64,000 nucleotides of DNA, from positions 2,418,001 to 2,482,000 of the forward strand of contig WUJK01000003.1 in the NCBI GenBank assembly GCA_011317545.1. The letters are read 5' to 3'. This DNA is from Coniella vitis (Eukaryota > Ascomycota > Sordariomycetes > Diaporthales > Schizoparmaceae). The notes beneath the pieces were generated by a model that saw only the letters and a program-made list of their open reading frames with translations, made no database searches and was not told the origin of the DNA. Below, piece after piece: positions 1 through 12,587 of this stretch (position 1 is its first letter; each line of letters begins with the position of its first letter). The translations under genes and the position numbers were made by a program.

Positions 1-150
1 ATCAACGGGTTCGGCAGCTCGGGAACGTTCTCGAGCTACACGACGAGCTTCTTCTCCGACTTCAGTGGCAAGAATATTGCGTCGGCGGAGACGTACCAGT
101 GGGTGCAAGAGTATGTTATTGCTGAGGCTGGTATTGGCAAGATTGACTGA
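1..150 (+). CDS. 3' end of an unrecognised CDS (partial)
   Basis: The window opens inside a reading frame in frame 1 that runs 49 codons to a TGA at 148-150 and ends in EAGIGKID. The visible tail is rich in Ser, Thr and Phe and ends in a short helix-like stretch (YQWVQEYVIAEAGIG). No catalytic motif or membrane segment is visible, and I do not recognise the family. The evidence for coding is only the open frame running in from the edge and balanced codon use. The bulk of the gene lies to the left of the window. Confidence 0.5.
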   Translation: MNGFGSSGTFSSYTTSFFSDFSGKNIASAETYQWVQEYVIAEAGIGKID

Positions 151-1543
151 GCGGTAGGAGCGGTATGAAGCGGGGGTGATGTTGCTGTGGGAGGTGCAAG
201 TGCTCAATTCGAGGACATACTATAAAACGCATCCCAACTTCTGCTTGAACACGAAGTTGGTAGGGATTCAGTGGTACCGTCATTATCTGCTCGCAACAGC
301 GGTTCATGATGCCAATGAGACTTTGATACCTTCCTATTCCGTTTTGTGTCCTACGTCAAACAAAACCCACAAATGCAAGCGTCGCATTTGATAAAATCTC
401 CGAGCCCGGTAGGTAGATGCAGGATACTATGCCATGTATCGAAGCCAAACTCGACAAGTGCTCTATGTATCCTGCATATTCTCCTTTGGCCGCATGCACG
501 TTGAACTAACTATTCATACAATTCGCAAAGATCTTTCGGGCTCAACAGCACCTATTGCCATAGTACTTGCCCCCGAAATGTGAAGGCATACTATGTACAT
601 AATACTTCCATTTTGCGGATGCTCAATGTACGCCAACTGCTTACCGCGTCAGTGGCTGATTCTGACAAGTTCGAGATGGTTCATTGTTCCAGTAGCAGTT
701 CTCACGATATATTGAAAGTAGGGGAGTTTTCCTGCTGAAAGTATGCGGGTCTGCGTTCTTGGAGAGCCAAGCGGAAATGGTACGTGTACTGTGTGCTGTA
801 CACCGTTGTTAGCGTCGCGTGTCTAAGTACCCAGATATCCCGGTACCTCGATACCTCTGGTGCTTGTACCCGTCCGGCCGGAATATATAGGCGCCGGATC
901 TTTCCTACATAGTACAAAGTACATGCGTGTCACTGTATATCCAGGACCTTGGATGTTTACTGTCTCCCATGGGATTCGAAGGTGCCCTGCACTCTATACA
1001 CCATCTCTTGACGGGATTCATTCAAGGCCATTCTGTTGCAACCACTAAGGCTTGCATACCCGACTGAGCACTGACTCAAGAAGCCCAGTTTGTGTACGAG
1101 CATAGCTCAGGCTTGGTTTTCTTGTCCGAGGACCAAGACGACGCGTCTGTATCCAGAAGCTCGAGAGAGTCTCGAGCCCTTTTGGCATCGCCGTCACCGC
1201 TACCACATTCGCTTCATTCCAGCCAAAAGACTGTCTAGCGACACCTTTTGCCTGCAACAAACCCTCATCATACATCTTAACCATCCAGTGAGCAAGAGCG
1301 GAGATTCTTGTTATCCTGCGACAACGTTCGTATCGTTGTTGTCCATCTCCTTCTCTGTATTTGTCTTTGCCTTGTTGGCTGCCTTGAGCCTCAATGTCCA
1401 CAAGTGTCGCGAACCCGTGCCCTGTCTCGTTGTCGCCTTCTTCACAGGAGGCTGCTACTGCTGCTGCCGCGAGGCAGCTCTGTGGAGACTTCTCCCTTCT
1501 CTCTTTCTTGTCTGGTGGTTTGGAGTGTCATTGATTCGTCACA
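151..1543. other. Intergenic region upstream of the F-box gene
   Basis: About 1.4 kb between the partial gene and the ATG at 1544. It holds two copies of the recurring intergenic 9-mer (TACTATGTA at 589-597, TACATAGTA at 906-914). A pyrimidine-rich stretch at about 1420-1530 lies just before the ATG and probably belongs to the promoter or 5' leader of the next gene. Short open frames on both strands lack recognisable protein features. Confidence 0.5.
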
Positions 1544-4500
1544 ATGACTGATACTCGCAACCGCGTGGTATTGGTCGACGGTAGCGGTGCTGATTTCCTG
1601 CCCTTGAACGACAGCGAGAGCAACTCGCAAGGGACGCCCATGGACTTCCGCGACGGCGACAGCTCCACCTCTGATGTCTCCATGGCCGCGGAGACGGATG
1701 AAGAGGATGCCGTCGCGCCCAACGCAATCACTTCCCAGCCACTACGCCACCCTGGGAATGTTCCGGCGTCGGCAGAAGCAGAACCAAACCAAAAGTCGGA
1801 TGAACACATTGACAACAGCCCTGGAAAAAAGCGCAAGTCTTCAGAGGATGCGCCACATTGTGATAGAGGACAGAGTGCTGTTTGCACGATCAAGAAGATC
1901 AAAATAGAGAGTTCGAAGGCAGAGCATGGCAGTTGGCAACATCCAGAATGGTCTAATTTGCCCGCTGAGTTGTGGTACCACGTCTTCACCTTTTGTCCTC
2001 CCAAGACTTTGGGTAGTCTGCTTCTTGTCAACCGGCTTCTCAACGTGTATCTGGATCCTGCATCCAAGATCCAACGCGGAAAGCCTACTCTTCCTCCCAA
2101 CAGCCCTTTGCCCATCTTGACTCCTAATGCCGTTTGGCAGATTTCAAGGCGGCGATTCTGGCCCAGCATGCCTAGCCCCTTACCAGACAAGACGGAACTG
2201 CAGATGTGGCAGCTTTGCTTATCTGCTAGCTGCCAGTACTGTGGCAAGAAACCAGAGGTAACTCGCCGCGACGATTCAAGTCCTGGGCATGCCGGTCCTG
2301 GCCATGACGGCGTTGCTGTTATCTGGCAATTCGCTACGCGAGCATGCGGGGCCTGTCTTCTGAGCAAGTCAATCAAGGTCGGTATTGTTGCTTTCTCTTC
2401 CTAATAACAAACTAATTGATAGACCCAAAAACCTCTGACATGGAAGCAGGAAATTGACATCTTCTTGTCGTCTTCGATACCGACTGCTCTCTTGACAGCA
2501 CTACCCTTCATTTTCGTAACTCAGGATCTCCAAGCCGTGTCTCCTGGCATGGTCGAAAAGGGGCAACCGCCAGGTGTAGGGCCATTGACGAAGTTTTACT
2601 GGGCTAGTCATGTGGAAGATGTCAAGAAGGAAATGTTCAGCGTCAAAGCCATGGGCTCTGCGACGGTGGAAGAATGGCTCAAAGGCTTGGAGGGTCGTGG
2701 CATGGAACGTAGGAACAACGCTACCCAATGGGAGAACTGGGCCGTGGCCAACGGCGGCTTGGATATGGTGGGCAGTACTCTGTACCCGGGATACCGAACG
2801 CCCAAGCCCAGCCTGGATGATGCAACGGCCGCTACGCTTCGATCGCGGACAGTTTCTCACATTGGCGGCCCAGGCCCCGTCAATACTCAGCACAGTATGC
2901 CATCGATTGACTTCAGTTTGGAGAACAGCGAGAACGCCGGTCGCTTCCGTCGCTCCTCGAGTGGAAGTCCATTCCATCCGGGCCGAAACGGGAGAACTAA
3001 GGAAGAAGTGGCCGCTCTGAAAGCTGCTCGAAGGGCCGAAATTGAGAGACGGGTTCTTGCACTTGACCCCCCCATCCCGCTCAAGATCCTGCCTTTCATG
3101 CCATCCTTCCAAGCTGCCCTACACATCATCACGCCCTTGGACGATCAGGGATGGGAAGTATTGAAACCACGACTCATAGCACAAAGTGCAGAGGCCGAGA
3201 ATAGAGAAAAGGAAGCAGCCGTTCGAGTGCAAAAGGAGCCGGACGAAAAGAAGCCTCCTAGTGCGGCCTTAAAGGAAGCACGCGAAACTGGAGATGCCGA
3301 CGACTGGGACGAGATACAGGCGCCTGTCCGAGCGCGCATTGCAGGCTTCGCCGATGAGATCATCCGCGATGGCTGGGAAAACGGCCACAGAGTCAGCCGC
3401 GAGACATGCCCCAAATTTGCCGTTGACGTGCTCACATATATCCGGAAGCGTTTCTACGCAGAAGTGGCCAAAGACGCAGCCGCAGCTTGTGCAGCTGGAC
3501 AGTCGCCCGTCCGGGATCTGTCCCAGGGTCCTTTTACGCAAAAGTTGACGCTGGAGAATATGAAATGGATCTTTGAGGCCAAGATTAAACCTCACACGGA
3601 GCGCTTCCGCAAGGAGATTTTTCTTTGTAATGGGTGCGACGTCACCATTCGATATTACGGATTTGAGGGTGTTATTCAACATTACGCTGCCAAACACACA
3701 AAGGCTCTCAGTCTTGGGAACGTGATTGTTCACTGGAGAGCCGAATGGCCAGAGAAGCCACCATTCACAGCGGAACCAAAGAGCACAAAGGTGCCACCTG
3801 CGGGTCATGGCGTCTTTCAGTTACCGGAGCAGCCGCTGCCCTTCCCAGATCTTTCGAAAGCCCCAACTCCAGTGTACGGATTGCCACCTTGGAGTGATAC
3901 CACTCACCAGGCCTCGCAAACTCCGTACTCTGTTCCGTCGAATACTTATGCTGCTATCCAAGGATATCCGATCGGTTCTTATCCACACCCAGATGTGCCT
4001 CATCCATACTCTGCTCCTCAACCTCAGCCACCAAGTCTCGATCCATTTGCACCTTCGCAGCCTTCCATTACACAAAACTACCCAGACAGTTTGTATGGAT
4101 ATCATGGCTTACCCGCAACTCCATTCTCACACCAATACCAGGTTCAGCTCGATGAAATGGCGCGCATTGCCCGAGAACTCTGGAACGCAACATCCAACAT
4201 GAGAGACACACTGGCTATCGTGAGGGTCCAGGTGGTTGTGTACCACCTAGCCAAACGCTTCCACGCCAAGTTTGGTATTCCCCTTCCTCTCGCAATGTTC
4301 ATTAATGGTCTGTCGAACCACAAAGACATGAGACCAGTACGGAACGTGAATGGGCTGATCTGCCGGGTCTGTCATCTCAGCATTGGAGGATACTTCGCAT
4401 CTGCAGAAGAGCGCAAGTCATGGTCGTTGCCTCAGTTAACATCTCACTTTCAGTCCAAACACGTGGAGCCATTTATACACACGAGCCACCACTACGCACA

Positions 4501-6745
4501 GCCCCCAGAATGGACCGTTGATATGGTCATGCTTCCAGAGCCAGCAATCGTGACTGATCTCCATGCAGCCGTGAAGGGAGACGGGCTGAAATACCATCTA
4601 GTAAACGAAGCTGTGCCTCACTTGCTCCATATACCGAGTGTGTCCCATGCGACAGTGCCCATTGGGCCATCTGCATGGCAAGACCGAACTGATCAACAAC
4701 CAAGTACAGTCAATAGCGAATCTACATCGTACCACATCCAGACCAATTTCAACGGAGACACACCGGTTCCCACCCCAGGACCACCTTCTCAACATGGTGC
4801 TGGTATTGCGGCATCGTACAGTGACGGCCAAGGCCCAGCATTCACGTTTTATGAGCCCCTTGTCACGCACTCGAATGTGGTGCTGCCGGTCGAAGATCCT
4901 AGTGCAGCCCCGGTCTCTGCTGCGACTACCCTCCAAAGGGCCCAAAGTCGCAGCAATGATGGCGGGGAAGTTCGGACACCCCAGGGACACCACCGTTCAG
5001 GCCGTGAGCAAACAGCACGACAATCCAAAAAGAGCAAGAAAAGGAGCGGCAATAATCGAAACAACAATCATACCGGCAATGAGGAGGCTCGAAAGCGTAC
5101 CGAGGAAGAAGAGAAAATGGCAGAGGAGGAAGCTGAACGCGAAGCAGACGTTATCCGCGCCATGTGGGCAGCGGACAGAGCCAATGCTGCTAATAAAATT
5201 GTGCTTCAAGATGGCCGTGGCAGCACTGCACAAGAGGCATCGGAGTCTGGCAGCAATAGATTGGCCGATACTTCGAGACGGCCATCTAAAGCCAACACGC
5301 CAAAGAAGCAGCAGCAGCAGCAGCAGCGGAATCGATTCCAATCCCGCCAGCCGAGAAACTCGCCCTCCACGGTGGAACGCAGGAGTCAATCCATCGCTCG
5401 AGAATCTAGCCACATGCCTCCTGCGCCACAAAGGGAGGGTTCCTCCCACCGCGCACACGAATTGTCTCATGTGATTTATATTGACGACGCTCAAGAAGAC
5501 ATCTCGTTTTTCAGAGATCGGCAGCATTCGCCGCCACCGTCTTCTTCAGCTCATGGCCACCAACACAATGTCGCCGTTGCTCAGCAGGGGGAATTGCAGC
5601 CTCGTAGATCCGCCTCCCCGATATACAAGGAATATGACCAATCCCGTGCCATGAGCCAGTATCGACATCGATCACCACTACCGTCGCCCCATTTCTGGAG
5701 CCAGCGGCCAATTCAGCAGCAACCATTCTCCAGAGACACAGTCTTTGTAGACCATGATACCCATCAGGACGACCAGCGACAAGCAGCACGACGACGACGA
5801 CGACGTCCTCCTCCTCATCAATACGATCATCACGCAGCACCTCCTCGCGTCGACGGCTACCAATCAGAAGCCGCACCCCTGCAAGATGATGATCTGCTCG
5901 AGATCGAAATTATCGAGTATCGCAGGCCAGATGGCAGCATCTGGATCGAAGAGAGGCCCCTTCGCCGAATTACTGGCTCTGAAGTGGGTAGGTATTTGTA
6001 CCGTGATGGACCTACCCATCCTGCTCATTCCATGTTACCACAGCAGCAGCCGCCGTCGCCGCCACCGCCGCCGTTCATGGCGCCTTCGGTTTATAGCGGT
6101 CGTCTTGACATGTCTTTCAGGCCAGCACCACGTGACTCAGACTACCACCAGCAGCCACCACCACCACCACCAGGAAGAACAAACTCACCAATACTTCTTT
6201 CTTCACCAGGACCAGGACCAGTAGCAGCAGCAGCAGCAGCATCGACGCACTATTACGACAACGGGGAGCCATCTCGTTACCGCTCAGCTGCCGAATCAGA
6301 TGATTATTATCGTGCACCTCTTTCTCATCCACCGTATCCTCAAAGTCATGTTGCTGCAGGTAGGCCTTACGACCCTCGTGCACCTGCTGCGCCGCCGCCG
6401 CCGCCGCCGCCGCCGCCTCCTCGTGGGCCGATCGTGGCTGATGATGTATATGTATACGAGCCACGGTATTCATTCGACGCGCCGCAGCAACAGGCGAGAA
6501 TCTATCCTTCAGGCGATGCGCAGGTTCATTATGATGATGACGCTGATTATGAACGAGGAGGACAACAACAACAGCAGCAGCAGCAGCAGCAGCAGCAACA
6601 GGACGGGGCAGATGAAAATGATGAATATGACCCGCGGTATCCAGCTGGTCCTCCTCACCCACCATCTCGTCGCATGTCTGTTTTGCCACCACAGCCACTA
6701 TCGTCTGCTTGGAGTCACAGATCGAGATCGGGCAGGTATCCGTAG
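1544..6745 (+). CDS. Large F-box protein with zinc-finger-like motifs and a disordered tail
   Basis: Two exons, 1544-2377 and 2423-6745, with a 45-bp intron (GTCGGT..ATAG, phase 0) containing a CTAAT branch-like site; the product is 1718 aa. Residues 1-130 are acidic and Ser-rich with a basic nuclear-localisation-like patch (PGKKRKSS, about 93-100). An F-box-like segment follows at about 134-172 (WSNLPAELWYHVFTFCPP). Two CxxC pairs, at 230-233 and 268-271, could bind zinc together. Farther on are two C2H2-like motifs, at about 680 (CNGCD..HYAAKH) and about 930-955 (CRVCH..HFQSKH). The last 700 residues are low complexity, with a Glu/Arg-rich charged helix, polyQ and polyPro. An F-box suggests an SCF ubiquitin-ligase adaptor, but the zinc motifs and nuclear signal could equally mean a chromatin role. 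The architecture is known from fungi only as uncharacterised proteins. No downstream operon-like partner; the next gene is convergent. Confidence 0.85.
6388..6605 (+). repeat. Coding CCG and CAG trinucleotide runs
   Basis: Inside the 3' part of the F-box gene, a CCG run at about 6391-6418 encodes polyproline and a CAG/CAA run at about 6563-6602 encodes about 13 glutamines. A shorter CAG run lies at about 5308-5327. They are in frame and change the protein only by residue number, so length polymorphism between strains is likely. Confidence 0.85.
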
Positions 6746-7978
6746 CGAAGGCTGGGGTCTGTAGCAATCAAGTCATTGTGATGCAGGAGTGTGCACATGT
6801 CGTATGCAGTTGTGTTTGTCGATAAAGTGTGGTGGTGCTACACCATCTATTCACAACTGCGCCCCATTTCAGACTGTCCTAGCTATGTAATAATAACATT
6901 CATAGAAACACCACAGCATGCTTCTTCTCCCTCTCTTGCAGGGATGGAAAGAACAAAAGTCTCGTTGTCCAGTATGATACCTCTTTGACAGCAGGAGAGC
7001 AGTCCTTTTCCTTGATTTGGTTGTTCCTTGGTTGATATACCACTAAGTATTACAATAAGTTATACTAAAAGTATATGTATGTTGTGTCTATATTGATGCT
7101 GTTGATTCGACAATATGAATGCGAATGTGTACGCATTGCCATCTCGCTCAGTGCCCCCCTCACCCCTCCACCCGAAGGATAACAAACACTACCCTTCCCT
7201 CCAGTTGTCTTTCCTCGCCAGTTTTGTGTCCCGAGATGATATTCTTCTGTGCACTCCAAAGATAAAAAAGAATAAAAAAACCACACAAGAGATATAGGAA
7301 AAGCAAAAGGCTCCCAGGAGGAAAAAAACGTAAAAAAAAAAAAAGAATCAACACCTAAGTATGCGCCTTGGCTTGCCCTCGGATCTTTTTTGTGCATGTG
7401 AGTGTCTGTTTTATTTTGTCTGCCTTTCATCCCATCCAGTCCTATGCGATAAAATAAAAAGAAGTACCATAAGAAGCGGTAAATCATGCCCCCAGATCCA
7501 GGCCACGATCTTGTTATGCAATCTGTGGCAGTGTAATCAATGTGTGTGTGTATGTGTTGTGAGTTGTGTGTAGAGGCGTGCGCGAATGTGCGGAAGTGGT
7601 TGTTGTCCGACTTCAATCGAGCTGGCAAGTATAGCCGGAATATTGAAAGCAATATTGATGCGCCTCTTTTGTCGTAATGTGAGGCATTTTTGCAGCCAAA
7701 TTGCGACCTCTTCTCTAACATTCCGCGTGTACACTTCGAGCAGAACCAGACGCTCAGATAGCCCGGCGCGACTCGTCCCACCTTTCTCTCCAGCTGAGTC
7801 TGCTATCAGAGACGCTCCTCCTGTGCGGCGGACGCTGAGAAGGGACAGCAGTTTCACGCTGCTTCTCTTTACTCTTCTTTTCGTCGGCAGTATCAGTTCC
7901 AGTTTCCAATCGCCTCCTTTCCGCTGCCGCAACAACAAACTCAACCACGCCATCCTCCGAAAGACGTTCAAGACTCCC
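6746..7978. other. Convergent 3' intergenic region
   Basis: About 1.2 kb between two convergent stop codons (6745 and 7979). It contains A-rich tracts (about 7263-7345), GT-rich stretches near 7540-7575 and AT-rich segments typical of 3' UTRs. No gene is visible. Open frames here have simple-sequence compositions and are rejected. Confidence 0.5.
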
Positions 7979-10900
7979 CTAGAGCCCAAACTTCTTCTTG
8001 GTCGGCTTCTTGGTCTTGTCCGCCTGTTGCTGTTGATCGCCGCCCATGTCCTTGAGGATGTCGTCAAAGGTGCTGCTCTGGGCGCGCCCATGGCTCTGGC
8101 TTATGGTGCTTGGTGTCGCGCTCCGCGGGGTTGGTGGTCCGCCAATTGGGCTTTCGGCTGTCTGACTTCCGCTCCCAGCACGCATATAGCTCGAGCTGCG
8201 CACGCTGCGCAAACTTCCCGGTCCCGAGGCGTCACCGCCAGCACTCTGCGGCCGCGGTAGGAGAGTACTCGACCGTGACTGCATGTGCATGCTGTATACA
8301 CGGCTGGAGCGACGGTCGACTGGTGCCTGCATCGGGCTGGGCAGCATTTCTAGGCCGACGACACCCACAAAACTAGAACGGTACTGCGAGCCCGTGCCGC
8401 GACCCATTGCGAGGGCACTGCCGGGGGCGGGAACGCGGCGTACGGGGCCCGACGATGGCGAACCTGGCGCTGAGCTAGCCGGCGAAGCTCCGTTGCTGCT
8501 GTTGTGCCCATTGATGGGATCCATATCCTCAAAAACGGCACCTGGAGGCTGGAGCGGGGAGAAGAGCGGATCAGATTCGCGCGCTGAAAGTGGCAAATTC
8601 GGTGGCGGAGGCAGGCCGAGCAAGTCGGCACTTTCGCCGTTGAATTTGGCCTCATCCCATAGCTTGGCGACTTCCCAACAGTGCGAGCGATCGTACGTGG
8701 CCTCGGTTGAGAACATGACGACGTCGGCGGAGAGTTCGACCTGAAGGCTGCTGCCGGGGATTTGGTACCACGCCTTACGTGTTGCGCCTGCGTCCTCGAT
8801 CCATGGCGCATTGCCCATTGGAGGTTGGCAGAGGAAGTACTCGACGCCCTCGGTAAACTGGAGGTCGGGTGCGTCAACGACTAGCAGGGGAAGCGACTGG
8901 ATCACAACGTAGAGGAAGAGCCAGATGCCCATGCGATTATCGGCCATTTCGCCTGAACTCTTGCCCTTGGCCATGTCGAAGTCAAAGTCCTTGAAGAGTT
9001 CGAGGAAAGGTGTTGCGACCGTGTCCGTATCAAAGTTGTACGACTTGTGCATGACCAGCTGCATCTCGTGCTCCTTGATCTTGCGATCAAACTTGGCACG
9101 ATCCTTTTCTTTCATTTCGTCATATTTTGGCTGCACCGACCTCATGGTCGGAATCTTGGGAATGTCAAAGGGAATGGGCGGCAGCACAGGCGGAGATGAC
9201 TGATCGAACTCGCTGAGGATTTTGCGCAGAAGCTTGACTGCCGGATCATTTTCCTTGGCTGAAACCTCCTCAGGTGCTTGGTCAATGACACGGGGCGTGA
9301 GAGAGTCGCGGTCAACCAGCAGGTCATACAGAGAGCACAGGTCTGCATACAGTGTCTTGAGCACCAGTCTGTTGAGGCCGTTCTCCGAGAACGGATTCTT
9401 CTTACTGCGAGCCTTGGGTGGCCAGCTCCCAAAGAGCCCCTTGTAGTAGTCCAGGGTAAAGTTCCTCATCCGCGAGAAGGAATTCTTCCATCGGTTTGTA
9501 CGCACAATCTTGAATTCCGAAGAGTTGGCAACGCCAGCAAAGAGGGCTGGAAACTCAAACTCTTCGAGTCTTGAGTTCACACTGGCCTGTCGGTTGCGCA
9601 GGTCAATGTTGGCACGCTCGAGGCGTTGCAGGACCTCGGGCGAAATGTGCTGCGCCAAAGGAGACTTTAATGAGACTATCGATAGCCACTTGCCAACTGC
9701 ATGTGTATACGCTTCATTGTACAGTTCCCAGCATTTCATCCGCTCGCCCAAGATGAGGCCCTCGAGGGTCTTTTCTCGGCTGTGACGCACGTCGGCAAGA
9801 GCAAGCTGGGCCGTGTAGAAGCCAAAACTCATGTCGACAGCCTCGCCCCATGTTGTGCCGTCCCTGCTCATGAAGTCAAATTCCTTGAGCAGTGCTGAGA
9901 TTTCGAGGAAGGCGGAGAAAATGGTTGGGTGTGCCTTGATTCCGACGAGCGGCTGGCCCGTCAAAAAGGCGAACAGGTTCCGGACCGCAATCAAGCGCTG
10001 CAGATCAGGTTGACCCTGGTCATTGTCTGCGACGTTGGTCTGGCTGTGCGGCAGGGGCGGAGGAATGTACAGGTTGACCTCGCCCGAGGACATCTCGGCG
10101 ACGTTATAGATTTGGGGTATTCGCGAAGCATCGTCTGCTGTTAGACTGTCACGCCCGGTAAAGCTTGTGCTCCTGGCGCGCTCGTGTCTGCTGCTGTCCA
10201 ACTCGCCCTGTATCAATTCGTGGAACACGATGGATGCTTCGATTGACTGTGCGGGAATCTTAAAGGAGGGACCTTTTCCGCTGCCCTTGGGGTAGAGATG
10301 GACAAGCACCCGGCCGTTTTCGTTCCACAGCTCGGGGACCTAGGAAGAAGGTCGTTAGCATACCCCTGCCGAGACACAATGTAAACCATCAGCTAGGTAG
10401 GCCTTTGGTGGACTCACCTTTTCGCCATTCAAGAGCAAAGAGGTGTTGTAATCTGCATTATTGTCCGCAGCCATAATCCACGCCTTGTTTGGAGACATTT
10501 TGCTCAAATCCTTGGACAAGGGTTCAGACCCGGACCTCGAACGTCCGCCTGGCATCCAAGTCTTTCTTAGCCGTCCGCGGCCACTGTCTGCTCCATCATT
10601 CGAATGTTTTGAGGTAGGCCTGGGTGCAATGGGGGTCATGGGAGAGGATACGGCGCGGGAATTATCGTATGTCAAGCTTCTGCTCGGCTGATGCGCAGAT
10701 CTGCTTCGTACCCGCGGCATGGGGCTTTCTGGCGAAGGGCGTCGCTTGCCTTGCAGCATCGCTGGGCCATCGCCTGGGCTAGCGCGGGGGGGCGGCTGGA
10801 CAGAGCTGCTTCTTGTTTGACTGCCTTTTGATCGAGGGCGCCCGGGAGAGGCGGGTCGTTCGTCTGCTAGGTCGCTTTCAGATGGTGGGATGGGCGGAGG

Positions 10901-11563
10901 CGGTGGAATCCATTGAGGAGCGCCGCCACTAGAGGACTGGCCTCTGTGGTGCTTTTGGATGGCAGCGGGCATCTCGCTGTCGAGTTCTTGGTTGGGAGTT
11001 TCGGCAGCGTCGTCGCCGGTTGCTTCGGGAGACTCTGTGCGGCGAAGTCCAAAGTTGAAGTCTGACGTCTGCGTGGCGGGAGTGGGCGTGCCGAGCCTCA
11101 AGACTTCTGAGGACTGGTCGCTGGTGGAGATGGACTCGGGGAGGTCAGAAGAAGTATGCGTGCTCTGTTGCTCAATGGACGGCTGCTTGGTGGGCTCGAA
11201 AGCTGAGGCGACGGGCTTGCGGTCGACGGGGGTCGCTCTTATTTGCGACGGGCGAGCGGTTTCATCGGCCGTCTTTGGGCGTGGACGGTCTGTCGAAACG
11301 GCGGCCGGTTTTGTGCGACCGGAGCTTGCAGGCGAAAAGAAGGAGGTCAGTAAATTTAGCCTGGACTTTCTGCGCTGTGGCTTCGCCTCTGCGCCGTCAT
11401 CCTGCGATGCGCAGACCGGGTCAGATGCCTTGGCAGGCTGCCCTAAAGAGCCGGCCGAGTCCTTCTCCTCCGTGGCCACCAGGTTTGTGGCAGACTTGGA
11501 GGGCATGGACAGGACCGAGGTCTTGCTGCCCTTGGACGAACGAGAGACTTTGCTCGACGGCAT
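7979..11563 (-). CDS. Large fungal-specific protein, function unknown
   Basis: Two exons on the minus strand, 11563-10418 and 10339-7979, separated by a 78-bp intron (GTGAGT..CTAG, phase 0); the product is 1168 aa. The start at 11563 is the first ATG that gives a plausible N-terminus (MPSSKVSRSSKGSK); the in-frame sequence upstream is Cys/Pro-rich leader. Residues 1-350 are Ser/Pro/Arg-rich and disordered. A conserved globular core begins at about 355 (NKAWIMAADNN, LLLNGEKVPELWNE, VLVHLYPKG) and runs for about 550 residues, mostly helical, with Trp-rich patches. The tail is again Ser-rich and ends in a basic KKPTKKKFGL. From memory it resembles the family annotated as DUF8004, unverified. No catalytic motif, signal peptide or membrane segment is visible. 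Its role is unknown; a scaffold or signalling protein is only a guess. Confidence 0.85.
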
Positions 11564-12529
11564 GGTGGGCGAAGCAGAGTCAGCAGCTCGGTGCAGGCAT
11601 AGAGCAGGCAAGCAGGCAGGCGGGCAGAGCAGAGTAGCGCGGCGAGGCGTAGGTGGTGTGTACTTTGGGAGGGGGGGTGAGGTGCAGTAGTCCGGGGGCC
11701 GAGCGAGCAGAGGGCAAAGCGTCGCGAGTAAGGAAGAGCGCGTCGAAGCAGAGCAACAAGGGGACAAAGCAATAATAATAAAGAGTCGAACAGAGTGGAG
11801 GCTTGCCCTGGCAAACGGACTTGAGGCGGCTGCTGCTCTCCCACGACTGTCATGGCCCCAATTCTCGCGTGTACCAGGTCGCAGGTAGACAGCAAATAAT
11901 GGCGTGTGCTACGACCATGTGCAGTGTACATAGTATACATAGTACATGGCACATGGGGAGAGGTGGTGGAGCCCAACGACGTTGCGCAAAAGAGCCAGTG
12001 CCAAGGTCAAGGGGGAGGGGGGGTCGCGATCCATCGCGACGGTCAGGAGGAAGCAGGCTATGAGGCGGGCGCAAGTCCGGCTCGGGGTGGGCCAAAAGAC
12101 CGGAGGTGGAGCATTGAGATGTGTAACAGAAACACTGAAGGGCGGAGAAGACCCCTGCAAGCAAATGGGGGAGCCATCGAGCTCGTCATGCAGGGCTGTG
12201 AAAAGTGGAGGCCACATGTTGTGTGCGGCTTGAGCTGGAGCCGACGCAAGTGAGGAAGTCAGGAAGTCGAAGAGTAATTCATCAGAGAGAAGGGGTTGAA
12301 AAAATGCTGATGCAGCGGCTAGGCAGGGATGGTGACGGCAGACACTTACTTCGCCGGGGGCCCCATCGCGCAGGGTCAGGGCATTGTTCTCAGGCCCCAG
12401 GCAGAGACATTTCTCTCGTACATACCTAGTAAGGAAGTCATTGGCTGCCAGACTGCCAGACTCCAGACTGCCAGACCACCAGCGAGCGCTGGCCAGGGCC
12501 AAGGGCTTGGCGAGGTGCAGTCGAACGTG

Positions 12530-12530
<1 letters not shown>

Positions 12531-12577
<47 letters not shown>

Positions 12578-12587
12578 GCCGCCGCCA
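12531..12587 (+). repeat. CAG microsatellite followed by CCG
   Basis: About 15 uninterrupted CAG units run to about 12576 and continue into CCGCCGCCG. The run is non-coding as far as I can see: reading it as polyAla or polyGln gives frames with no conserved flanks. Confidence 0.9.

Noticed and set aside
7065..7781. 238-codon minus-strand frame
   Set aside because: It lies in a 3' spacer of A/T tracts, giving Phe/Leu/His runs; no conserved feature.
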